From contig JASGJI010000020.1 in assembly GCA_049840815.1 (NCBI GenBank), positions 1-64,000 on the forward strand: a stretch of 64,000 bases of DNA, written 5' to 3'. This document shows, piece after piece, positions 35,472 to 45,733 of the stretch; position 1 is the stretch's first letter; every line of letters begins with the position of its first letter. The stretch comes from JASGDN01 sp049840815. GTDB lineage: Bacteria > Chloroflexota > Chloroflexia > Thermomicrobiales > UBA6265. Below the pieces are notes generated by a model that was given only the letters and a program-made list of their open reading frames with translations, was not told where the DNA came from and ran no database searches. The translations under genes were made by a program, and so were the position numbers.

Positions 35472-35492
35472 CGCGAGGCACGCAGGAGACAC

Positions 35493-35530
35493 ACGAAGGG
35501 CGGCGAGCGTACATGCTCCCCGCCCTTCGT
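35493..35530 (+). terminator. Hairpin after the PAP2 gene
   Basis: ACGAAGGGCGG (C) GAGC, 6-base loop, GCTC (C) CCGCCCTTCGT with a single C-C mismatch. No U-tract. Confidence 0.65.
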
Positions 35531-35784
35531 CGTTCATGCGGCTCATCCTGGAAGACAGCGGTCCGATACGCGGTCATACCGAATCCGGCTGATCTGACCA
35601 TCAATCATGGGCGGAGTTGGTAGGTGTCAACACCGGGACCGACACGGGGTCGGTCTCTACGTACGTACGCACCGCTATGTCGGGACCGCTCTTGTCAAGC
35701 CAGGCACCCATACAGCCTACCAATACCCGGATGCGGTCTCAGACCCTCTACGCGATCACGGTCTCCCCGGATCGGGCAATGCCG
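35531..35784. other. Intergenic gap with no gene recognised
   Basis: About 250 bases between convergent units. It has a short tandem TACG run (about 35659-35670) and the near-repeats ACCGGGACCGACACGGGGTC and GTCGGGACCGC. I find no coding frame, tRNA or riboswitch pattern. Confidence 0.5.
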
Positions 35785-36585
35785 CTACGCTCCGGATGCG
35801 TCCCACAACTCGACAAGCCACCTCGCAAAGACCGGGTTCAGCTTCTCGTAGTACGGGATCATAGTCGGCAGATCGAGCAGGTCGCGGTACATCAGCGCAT
35901 CGCGGATATCGTCCGCCAGCGACGGCGGAGGGCCTGCATCCCGCGCGAACCACGCATCAAGCACGCGGCTCCAGCAGGCGCTGAATCGCTGGATAGTGCC
36001 CTGCAACTGCTCGCGCGGCATCCCGGCCAGCCGCTTCGGCGGCCACTCCCCCAGTCGGGGAGGTGGCCAGCTCTCCGGATCGAAGCCGGGGAACTCGCCG
36101 ACGCCGATCGGCTCACGCGTCTGCCAGTCGATCGCGACCACACGCGGCGGCGCATACAACCCACGCTGTCCAAGGCCGTCCAGCGCGAGCACCGGCATGG
36201 GCATCGAGATCGCGTGCGCGTAGGCCGCCGATGGCACGGGATAGCGGGCCAGCGAGCCGGGATGATGGGGAGGGTTCTGCGACGCGAAGCCGGTCGCCTT
36301 CTCCATCAGTTCGTCCATCAGGCCCGTGCGGTCCTCCGGCTCCTCGCCACCGAACGGATCGGCGACGACGGTCGCCGGCACGAAGCGAATCCGCACTGTC
36401 TCCCCCCCGGCAGTGACGATCTCGGCAACTTCCGCCTCCCCGGACGGATCGTCAGCGTAGCCCTGCGAGGCCACGCTCCACGTCCCCGGCTCGCCGAAGG
36501 TGGCGGTGAGGAAGGCAATCTGCTCGTCGGCGGAATCGACCCAGACGCGCATTTCGGAACCTGGTGTTGCGCTGGATTCGCTCAC
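35785..36585 (-). CDS. Protein of unknown function
   Basis: 266 residues, soluble, no signal peptide. An early segment RVWVDSADEQIAFLTATFGE is followed by a Pro/Trp-rich central region (WPPPRLGEWPPKRLAGMP) and a helical end. I recognise no domain. GTG 36585 overlaps the upstream gene's TGA by four bases, so the pair is co-translated and may work together. Confidence 0.65.
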   Translation of the reverse strand: MSESSATPGSEMRVWVDSADEQIAFLTATFGEPGTWSVASQGYADDPSGEAEVAEIVTAGGETVRIRFVPATVVADPFGGEEPEDRTGLMDELMEKATGFASQNPPHHPGSLARYPVPSAAYAHAISMPMPVLALDGLGQRGLYAPPRVVAIDWQTREPIGVGEFPGFDPESWPPPRLGEWPPKRLAGMPREQLQGTIQRFSACWSRVLDAWFARDAGPPPSLADDIRDALMYRDLLDLPTMIPYYEKLNPVFARWLVELWDASGA

Positions 36586-37211
36586 GATGCCGCCTCCGTC
36601 TTCGCGTTGGCGTCCCTGGCCACGTCCACGTCCACCTGCTGGACGGCGCGATTGGCGTTGCCAAGTTCACGCAGGTAGGCCAGACGCGCCATGAAGGCCT
36701 CCAGATCGGGAATATCCCGCCGCGTCTGCATGGGAGATGTCAGCCGGACGTAGCCACCTTCCGGGTCGTATTCGAGCCAGAACCAGTGCTTCGATGGATT
36801 CGCGATAGTACGCAGCTTCTCGATCGCGAACTCCGGATCGAGCGCCAGCCGGAGATCCGCGCGGGTGCTGTCGAACTCGCTCGTCGGGTCCGGGCTGTCG
36901 CGGTGCGCGATCGACCGATAGCGCCACCGGGCGCCCCCCGCCGCGTCGATCAGGTCGATCTGGAAGACCCGTCCCGCACCACCCTCGGCGCCCGTCACGC
37001 GGGCCTGGGCGATGGTGCCGTCGTAGCGGCCCTCCAGCGTCGCCTCATCGACATCGACGGTGCCGCCGATAGCCTCGGCGAGCGGCGTGATGGTCGCTTC
37101 CATATCGGCCTTGGCCCGCCGGTTGAAAAAGACGGCAAGGTAGGCCGTCCCCGCGATGGCGAGAAACAGGATGGCGCACATGGCCAGCCCAGTTGCAACG
37201 TAAGGATTCAC
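36582..37211 (-). CDS. Single-span membrane-anchored protein of unknown function
   Basis: 209 residues. One N-terminal membrane helix (about 8-28: GLAMCAILFLAIAGTAYLAV) is followed by a soluble alpha/beta domain. GTG 37211 has AAGGAA five bases upstream. Its stop overlaps the start of the gene at 36585. No family recognised; possibly a membrane-tethered partner of that protein. Confidence 0.68.
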   Translation of the reverse strand: MNPYVATGLAMCAILFLAIAGTAYLAVFFNRRAKADMEATITPLAEAIGGTVDVDEATLEGRYDGTIAQARVTGAEGGAGRVFQIDLIDAAGGARWRYRSIAHRDSPDPTSEFDSTRADLRLALDPEFAIEKLRTIANPSKHWFWLEYDPEGGYVRLTSPMQTRRDIPDLEAFMARLAYLRELGNANRAVQQVDVDVARDANAKTEAAS

Positions 37212-37309
37212 GCGGTTCCTTTGCTGTGGAAGGAGCGGGAGACTGGTCCGCCACGACGGCAGGATGCATGCCTGAGCCTACCAAAGCGCCTCCGATTCCT
37301 CCACCCGCC

Positions 37310-37397
37310 GAGGGGAGCGGTGAGAAACGGGAGGACCAGGGTGTGAGTGCGGAGTCATATCGGCCAGATTCGCTCGCCTCACTCCTCGTTCTCCGTG
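37310..37397. repeat. Dispersed GTGAGGAGTGAG-type inverted repeat, copy 4 (imperfect)
   Basis: The left block carries GGTGAGAAACGGGAGG and GGTGTGAG (about 37318-37355), the right block CTCACTCCTCGTTCTCCG (about 37377-37395). The arms pair imperfectly with an interruption in the left arm. It lies upstream of gcvPB. Confidence 0.45.
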
Positions 37398-37494
37398 CTA
37401 CTATCCACACGGAATCACGCGCATCCCCGCGCGACCTCTCAGGCGCGATCGCACGCGCTCCCCCTCCACGATCTAGCAGCGGAGAAGTTCCCTG

Positions 37495-38985
37495 ATGGCT
37501 GTCGAGCCCCTGATTTTCGAGTTGAGCAAGCCCGGTCGCCGCGCGATCACGTTCCCGGCCGCCGATGTCCCCGAGACCGAGCTCCCCGCCGACCTCCAGC
37601 GTGAGTCGCTGGCATGGCCGGAGGCGAGCGAGATTGACGTCATCCGCCACTTCACGCGGCTCAGCCAGAAGAACCACGCCATCGACATCGCCATGTACCC
37701 GCTCGGGTCGTGCACGATGAAATACAACCCGAAGATCAACGAGGCTGTCGCTCGCATGCCCGGCTTCGCCCGCCTGCACCCGTACCAGCCAGAAAGCACC
37801 GTTCAGGGCGCGCTTGAGCTGATGTACGAGCTTCAGGTGATGCTCGCCGAGATCTCGGGGTTCGATGAAGTCACCCTCCAGCCAGCGGCTGGCGCCCACG
37901 GTGAGCTGACCGGATGCCTCGTCATCCGCGCCTACCACGCGGAGCGGGGCGACACCGCCCGCACGAAGATCCTCGTGCCGGACTCCGCCCACGGCACCAA
38001 CCCGGCGACGGCCGTCATGGCCGGCTTCCAGGTCGTCACCGTGCCCTCCGACGAGCGCGGCAACGTCGATGTCGAGAAGCTCGCCGGCCTCGTCGGTCCG
38101 GACACCGCCGGCCTGATGATCACCAACCCGAACACGCTCGGCCTCTGGGACGAGCACATCCAGAAGGTGATCGAGCTGGTGCATGGCGCGGGTGGCCTCG
38201 TCTACAACGACGGCGCCAACTTCAACGCCATCCTCGGCATCGCGCGGCCGGGCGATCTCGGCATCGACGTGATGCACTACAACCTGCACAAGACCTTCTC
38301 CACCCCGCATGGCGGCGGTGGACCGGGCTCCGGCCCGGTCGGCGTGCGCGGCGAACTCGCGAAGTACCTGCCGGGTCCGCGCGTCCGCAAGATCGAGGAA
38401 GGCAACGACACTGGCAACGAGGTTCGCTACGAGTGGTTCCAGCCGGAGCACAGCATCGGCAAGCTCCATTCCTTCAACGGCAACTTCGGCATGCATGTCC
38501 GCGCCTACACCTACATCCGCATGCACGGTGAGGAAGGCCTCCGCCAGGTCAGCAAGGACGCCGTCCTCGCGGCGAACTACCTGCTCGCCCGCCTGAAGGA
38601 CGCCTACGACCTCGCCTACGACCGCACCTGCATGCACGAGTTCGTCCTCAGCGGCAACCGCCAGAAGGCGAACGGCGTGAAGACGCTCGACATTGCCAAG
38701 CGCACGCTGGACTTCGGCATCCACCCGCCGACGACCTACTTCCCGCTGATCGTCTCTGAAGCGCTCATGATCGAGCCGACGGAGACTGAATCGAAGGAAT
38801 CGCTGGACAACTTCGCCGACATCTATCTCCAGATCGCGGAGGAGGCGAAGACCAATCCGGAGTTCGTCACCCACGCGCCGTACACCACCGAAACCAAGCG
38901 CCTCGACGAGGTTGGTGCGAACCGCACACTGAACCTGCGTTACCAATGGACGGCGCCGGTCACGGAGGCTGTCGCCGCCGACTAG
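37495..38985 (+). CDS. gcvPB: Glycine dehydrogenase (decarboxylating) subunit 2
   Basis: The PLP-binding half of the glycine cleavage P-protein, 496 residues. AMYPLGSCTMKYNPKINE near the N terminus and HYNLHKTFSTPHGGGGPGSG, which holds the PLP lysine, are diagnostic of the split GcvPB form. It needs GcvPA, plus GcvH, GcvT and Lpd, none of which is in the window. ATG 37495 has CGGAGAAG upstream. TACTAT at 37399-37404 is a candidate -10 box. No glycine riboswitch pattern is visible in the leader. Confidence 0.95.
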   Translation: MAVEPLIFELSKPGRRAITFPAADVPETELPADLQRESLAWPEASEIDVIRHFTRLSQKNHAIDIAMYPLGSCTMKYNPKINEAVARMPGFARLHPYQPESTVQGALELMYELQVMLAEISGFDEVTLQPAAGAHGELTGCLVIRAYHAERGDTARTKILVPDSAHGTNPATAVMAGFQVVTVPSDERGNVDVEKLAGLVGPDTAGLMITNPNTLGLWDEHIQKVIELVHGAGGLVYNDGANFNAILGIARPGDLGIDVMHYNLHKTFSTPHGGGGPGSGPVGVRGELAKYLPGPRVRKIEEGNDTGNEVRYEWFQPEHSIGKLHSFNGNFGMHVRAYTYIRMHGEEGLRQVSKDAVLAANYLLARLKDAYDLAYDRTCMHEFVLSGNRQKANGVKTLDIAKRTLDFGIHPPTTYFPLIVSEALMIEPTETESKESLDNFADIYLQIAEEAKTNPEFVTHAPYTTETKRLDEVGANRTLNLRYQWTAPVTEAVAAD

Positions 38986-39018
38986 GCTGCGCTCGCCAAC
39001 CCATTGATTGAATGGACG

Positions 39019-39056
39019 ACGGGGTCCGACACAGCATATCGCTGGTCGGACCCCGT
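39019..39056 (+). terminator. Hairpin after gcvPB
   Basis: ACGGGGTCCGAC, 14-base loop, GTCGGACCCCGT: 12 perfect pairs. No U-tract. Confidence 0.65.
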
Positions 39057-39085
39057 TCCGCGTCTTCCTCGCGAAAGGCCCTCAC

Positions 39086-39994
39086 ATGGCGCTTCCCATC
39101 CACGATCCGTATGTGAACGATCCCGTCGTGGTCATCGGGATGGGCGCCATCGGCATCAGCATCGCCGCCAAACTCGCCCGCGCGGGACACCGGATCATCG
39201 CCTGCGCCTGCTCGCCGATCGAGTCGATCACCCTCACGGACGATACCGGCACCTTCACCGCGCCAGTGGAGTGGCTGGACGATCCGAAGCAGGTGCCCTC
39301 GACACGCTGGGTGCTGCTCGCCACGAAGATGCACCACATCGAGACAGCATCGCCCTGGCTCCGCCGCGCGGCGCATCCGGAGAGCCGTGTGCTGGTGCTC
39401 CAGAACGGGGTCGAACATCGGGAGCGCGTCTCACCGCACACGATCGGTTGCATCGTGCCGTCGCTGGTCTACATCAATGCGGAACGACTCGGACCGGGCA
39501 TCGCGAAGGCCCGCCGTACGCCGCGCGACCTCGTTCTCCCGAACGATCCACAGGCACAGGATGTCGCCCGCGACCTTCTCGGGAACACGAGCCTGCGGGT
39601 CGAGCTGAGCGATGCCTTCCTCACGGAGGCCTGGGTGAAGCTCCTGACGAACCTCGCCGCCAACCCGATCACCGCCCTCACGGAGCGGCGCGTAGAGGTG
39701 CTGCGTGAACCGCTGGTCGAGACGCTCGCCCTCCGCGTGCTGGAAGAGGCCGTGACGGTCGGACGCGCCGCCGGAGCGACCCTCGGCGAGGGGCAGGCGC
39801 TCGAAACGCTGCGCTGGCTCCAGGCATTGCCAGAGGGCAGCACCAGCTCCATGCTCCAGGACCGGCTGGCCGGGCGTTCGCTGGAGTACGACGGCTTGAC
39901 CGGCGTCGTGGTCCGGCTGGGACAGCAGCACCGCATCCCCACTCCGGCGAACACCGGCATCCTCGCCCTGCTGAGCGCCCTCCGCACCGAGTAA
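39086..39994 (+). CDS. Ketopantoate reductase family (PanE/ApbA) protein
   Basis: 302 residues, NADPH-dependent reductase fold. VVIGMGAIGISIAAKLARAG is the Rossmann motif, VLQNGVEHRERVSP the QNG motif, and AWVKLLTNLAANPITALTER contains the catalytic Lys and helical-domain Asn of the family. The natural substrate could be ketopantoate (pantothenate route) or another 2-keto acid. ATG 39086 has GAAAGG upstream. It ends only about 20 bases from the convergent gene with no hairpin between them. Confidence 0.85.
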   Translation: MALPIHDPYVNDPVVVIGMGAIGISIAAKLARAGHRIIACACSPIESITLTDDTGTFTAPVEWLDDPKQVPSTRWVLLATKMHHIETASPWLRRAAHPESRVLVLQNGVEHRERVSPHTIGCIVPSLVYINAERLGPGIAKARRTPRDLVLPNDPQAQDVARDLLGNTSLRVELSDAFLTEAWVKLLTNLAANPITALTERRVEVLREPLVETLALRVLEEAVTVGRAAGATLGEGQALETLRWLQALPEGSTSSMLQDRLAGRSLEYDGLTGVVVRLGQQHRIPTPANTGILALLSALRTE

Positions 39995-40013
39995 CCGGGC
40001 GACAAAGGCTACG

Positions 40014-40986
40014 CTACGACGCCATCTGATGCTGGAACCCCGTGAACCCCGCGCGGAAGCCGCCGGTCTCCGGCAGGTACTCGATCGTGAAGGTCGTCGG
40101 CCAGTCGATCTCGCGAGCGTAGTCGGTCGGCTGCCGGAAGGCGTAGTCCAGCCGGTGCTCCGGGGCCGCGACGACATCCTGCAAGGTCTGGAGCGTCACC
40201 GACGCCTCCGCGAAGACCACCGCCCCATCGAACGTGCCGTAGATCAGCACCGGATAGTGGTTCACGGCATCGACCGTGTACTGCTGCGTCATGTCCAGCA
40301 AGTGCAGCCCCATCATCGGAATCGCGGACCCAACGTCCGGGCGGTAGAGGTCCGGCACGTACCTCGCGTCCGGCATGTTCTGGAAGCGACGCATCTGGGC
40401 GTAATCCGTGAGGAAGCCGTCGCAGGTCTTCCCGTTCGAGGAGACGCAGGTGAGGTCGGGAGTCGATTGTCTCCCGCGAGAGCATGTAGAAGTGGAAGTC
40501 GAAGTGCGGGGAGGAGAAGGAGCCGCCGGGGCCGCGCGGAGCACCCTCCGTGTTCCAGTCCACCTCCACGAAGGCGAACGGCGCATCGCTCCCCTCCGGC
40601 ACCTCCACGTCCGAATCGACGAAGCGGTAGATGTACTGGAGCGGGCCGGTCGGCAGCGTCGATGACGTGCCCTCGCCGGTGAACGCGATGGCGGGGATCT
40701 CCACCAACACACTCGACGCGCGGCCATTGGCGTTCGTCTGCACCGCCGGGAAGGCACCAGCCTGCGCGTATGCGTCCATCTGCGCGGTCCAGGCGGCCTC
40801 CTGATCCGTCGGGGTTCCGTCCGGAACCGGTGTCCCCATCGACCCGTGGGCCCGCACGACGGACGCGGCAGCCCCCGCGAGCGCAACCGCGCCGAACCCA
40901 ACGGCCCCGACCCGCAAGACCCCACGCCGCGAATGAATCGACGCGACCTCAATACGACCTGTTTCCCGAGCACTCGGCGTTGGCAT
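40014..40986 (-). pseudogene. TTHB210-like (DUF5602-type) Tat-secreted protein, frameshifted
   Basis: From ATG 40986 the first frame runs through a twin-arginine signal (SRRGVLRVGAVGFGAVALAG) into FDFHFYMLSRETIDS. The +1 frame then continues as DLTCVSSNGKTCDGF to GFTGFQHQMAS at 40014. Removing one C from the CCC run (plus strand GGG 40458-40460) joins the two as IDSDLTC. Both halves look well preserved, so this is either a recent mutation or a homopolymer sequencing error. The fold looks like the TTHB210-like secreted domain; function unknown. The intact product would be about 323 residues. Confidence 0.8.
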
Positions 40987-41112
40987 CAGGCACCCCCTGG
41001 CGAAATCGGATGGCAGCAGTCTGCGAAGGACTCGCTGGCATGGTACGCGCAGCGCGAAGTTCCTGTCCCGCCCAGGCATCCCATCCGCTTGCCGATCGGT
41101 CCCACCAACGAC

Positions 41113-41145
41113 GAAGGTCCCCGCTCGTGCTGAGCGGGAACCTTC
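41113..41145. terminator. Hairpin after leuS (leftward)
   Basis: GAAGGTCCCCGCTC, GTGCT loop, GAGCGGGAACCTTC: 14 positions with one mismatch. It lies downstream of the leuS stop. Confidence 0.65.
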
Positions 41146-41175
41146 TCTGGCGTCTTCGGGTGTGGCCAGGGCCGT

Positions 41176-43698
<2,523 letters not shown>

Positions 43699-43779
43699 CT
43701 GCTGCTGCTCCTCCCCGGCGGTCGGCGGGGACGTCATCGTCGGCGGAAGATGCCGGAACGACCGAAACGCGCCATGCAC

Positions 43780-44204
43780 AAAAACGCCTTCCATCCCTGG
43801 ATCAGGGACGAAAGGCGTTCGTGCGTAACGCTTCCGCGGTACCACCCTGCTTGGCCAGCAGGACATCCGGTTGGCGATCCTTGGGTGGAGCTGAGGGGAC
43901 TCGAACCCCTGACCCCAACACTGCCAGTGTTGTGCTCTCCCAGCTGAGCTACAGCCCCAAGGGATCATCGCCGTACGGAGGCCATTCAGGCCCGCTCGTC
44001 ATCGCCAGGTAACGGTGGCAACCGGACCGGCTAACCACGTGTGGCTCACCGGATCTGCTCCCGAGCGAGTTCGGTTCCTGGATTGACGCCTCGCACCGGC
44101 CGGCGTCTCGCTGATAGGTGGAACCTACTACTCTCGATCATCGCGGAGGCCCTTTCGGGTCTCGTGATTCGCGGCGCACCATGCTGCGGCCTAGCGTCGC
44201 GACC
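43780..44204 (-). promoter_or_regulatory. Leu T-box riboswitch leader of leuS, interrupted by a tRNA gene
   Basis: The minus strand reads Stem I from about 44139: GAGAGTAGTAGG with the AGTA of the loop E motif, then GAACTC at 44072-44067, where GAA pairs with AGTA and CTC (Leu) is the specifier. GGTGAGCC and CCGTTACC (Stem II/III-type words) follow to about 43985. The T-box AGGGTGGTACCGCG lies at 43848-43835. The terminator AACGCCTTTCGTCCCTG / CAGGGATGGAAGGCGTT plus five Ts is at 43819-43780. The tRNA-Ala gene (43958-43886) lies between the sensor half and the antiterminator half. Confidence 0.85.
43886..43958 (-). tRNA. tRNA-Ala (anticodon GGC)
   Basis: 73 bases fold as a cloverleaf: acceptor GGGGCTG/CAGCTCC, D stem GCTC/GAGC with AGCTGGGA loop, anticodon stem CAACA/TGTTG with loop CTGGCAG (anticodon GGC, Ala), T arm AGGGG TTCGAGT CCCCT, discriminator A. 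CCA is not encoded (CCC follows). The flanks GGCGAT(GATC)CCTT and AAGGATCGCC are complementary over ten pairs with a four-base bulge, extending the acceptor stem in the precursor. It is transcribed within the leuS leader. Confidence 0.95.
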
Positions 44205-44210
44205 TCGGAG

Positions 44211-44239
44211 AGTATAGCGCCTGCCCTTCGTCCTGCCAA
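44211..44239 (-). promoter_or_regulatory. Promoter of the tRNA-Ala/T-box/leuS unit
   Basis: TTGGCA (44239-44234), 17-base spacer, TATACT (44216-44211) on the minus strand. This is the best -35/-10 pair seen in the window. Start predicted near 44204. Confidence 0.8.
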
Positions 44240-44318
44240 GGGATTCCGGCGCTAAGATTCACGTAGTCTCCGGTGAATCCGGATCTGCCCCCATCGCCCC
44301 TTCAGAAGGACCGCCCTC

Positions 44319-45002
44319 GTGACCAATACCTCCGACTCCCCTTCGGCATCGACCGACCAGGACGCCACGCTCGTGCAGTCCGTCGACGCCATCATCGCCC
44401 GCTTCGAGGCGGTGAATGCCGTCCGCGACCACGCCGTGGGGACGGGACGACAGATCATCCGCCTCGCCGCAAACTCGGTCCGCGCCCTCCACCGCGAAGA
44501 CCACGACGACGCGCGGGCATTGCTGAATCAGGCAGCTGACCTGCTCACGGGGATTCGGGAAGCCACGGCCGCCTACCCCACCATCGCATTCGCCGGCTAC
44601 GTGCAGGACGCTGCGAAGGAGTACGCCGAGGCGGCAATCACGGCGGCCTTGCTGGAGGATCGCCCGATTCCAGGTCCGGCGTCGCTGGGTGTCGAGGACG
44701 CTGCATGGTTGAACGGTCTCGCGGAAGCTGGCAGCGAACTCCGGCGCGACGTGCTGGATCGCCTCCGCGCCGATCGCACGAATGATGCGGAGCGCCTGCT
44801 CGCCCGCATGGACGCGATCTACGCGATGCTCGTGACCGTGGACTTCCCCGATGCGATCACCGGCGGGCTGCGGCGCACCACAGATCAGTTCCGAGCGGTG
44901 CTGGAACGCACCCGCGGCGATGTCACCCTCTCGGTACGGCAACAGCGGCTGGAACGCGCGCTGGCCCGCCATGAGGCGGTCGTGTCACCTGAGTTGGCAT
45001 AG
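44319..45002 (+). CDS. Translin family protein
   Basis: 227 residues, almost entirely alpha-helical. QIIRLAANSVRALHREDHDD, AGYVQDAAKEYAEAAITAAL, and GVEDAAWLNGLAEAGSELRR followed by DFPDAITGGLRRTTDQFRAV are the translin-fold landmarks (the EY..A helix and the DxPDAIT..LRR helix). Translins are oligomeric RNA/DNA-binding proteins; bacterial and archaeal members are poorly characterised. GTG 44319 has AAGGA nine bases upstream. It is divergent from the leuS leader promoter and ends at a GC hairpin. Confidence 0.85.
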   Translation: MTNTSDSPSASTDQDATLVQSVDAIIARFEAVNAVRDHAVGTGRQIIRLAANSVRALHREDHDDARALLNQAADLLTGIREATAAYPTIAFAGYVQDAAKEYAEAAITAALLEDRPIPGPASLGVEDAAWLNGLAEAGSELRRDVLDRLRADRTNDAERLLARMDAIYAMLVTVDFPDAITGGLRRTTDQFRAVLERTRGDVTLSVRQQRLERALARHEAVVSPELA

Positions 45003-45014
45003 GGGGAAATGGGT

Positions 45015-45045
45015 CGGCCGCCCCGCTGTGGGACGGGGGCGGCCG
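45015..45045 (+). terminator. Hairpin after the translin gene
   Basis: CGGCCGCCCCG / CGGGGGCGGCCG with one bulged G and an 8-base loop. No U-tract. Confidence 0.6.
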
Positions 45046-45211
45046 GTGGGAGTGGGAGAAACCAATCTGGACCCTCGGAATCTCCACACGTCCGGCGCTT
45101 GGTGGTAGCTCCGAACGCCGTTAATTCTGGGACCGCTCCCAAACCGCTCCATGGTATGAACGGACCATTTTCTTCAGGCGGCTCGCATAGTGCGAAGCGA
45201 CCAGTTCCGGA

Positions 45212-45733
45212 TCAGGGAATCTCGGGAATGCTCACGGTGGTACCCACGCCATAGCCGTGTTCTTTCAGCCAGCCAGCCGGAACCTCCAGCACGTCGGTCA
45301 CCGGGCCAGGAGAGGCGAACGTCGCGCGATCAGCATCCGCCGTTCCATCCGGATCGGGACAGACGCTCTCGGCGGCCCCGGTAATCACCCCGTCGTTGAT
45401 CCAGATGATGTCGAGACAGAAGCGCATGCCCTTCATCCAGAAGGTTCGCGGCCGCGCGGTATCGCTCGGGAAGAGCATCCCGGTTCCCAGCTCCAGCCCA
45501 TTCCGGTAGCCAAGTCCAAGTTGCTGTTGCCAGCCCTCGATCGCCAGTTCGACATCAAGCGTCGTGTCACCGACGACGATATCCGCGCGCTGCAGTGGCG
45601 CGGATGGCGTGACCACCCACGGAGGCGTCACGGTCGCCTGCGCCGCAACCAGCGACGTGCCGCCTACCAGCGAGGCGACGAGCACCGCCACGACCGCGCC
45701 CAGCGTCCAACGGAAGCCATGCACTCGGTTCAT
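45212..45733 (-). CDS. DUF192 family secreted protein
   Basis: 173 residues. The N terminus is a signal peptide (LGAVVAVLVASLVGGTSLVA, cleavage near AQA). The DUF192 core is ELAIEGWQQQLGLGYRNGLE, GTGMLFPSDTARPRTFWMKG and MRFCLDIIWINDGVI. Function unknown in the family. The ATG overlaps the otsB stop by four bases (ATGA), so it is the second gene of that unit. Confidence 0.85.
   Translation of the reverse strand: MNRVHGFRWTLGAVVAVLVASLVGGTSLVAAQATVTPPWVVTPSAPLQRADIVVGDTTLDVELAIEGWQQQLGLGYRNGLELGTGMLFPSDTARPRTFWMKGMRFCLDIIWINDGVITGAAESVCPDPDGTADADRATFASPGPVTDVLEVPAGWLKEHGYGVGTTVSIPEIP

Noticed and set aside
37212..37494. Glycine riboswitch before gcvPB
   Set aside because: A GGGAGAC word is present, but the conserved partner motifs are missing and the region is dominated by the dispersed repeat.
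43699..43968. In-frame N-terminal extension of leuS by about 90 residues
   Set aside because: This sequence is the tRNA-Ala gene, the T-box and its terminator read as protein. ATG 43698 has a proper ribosome binding site.
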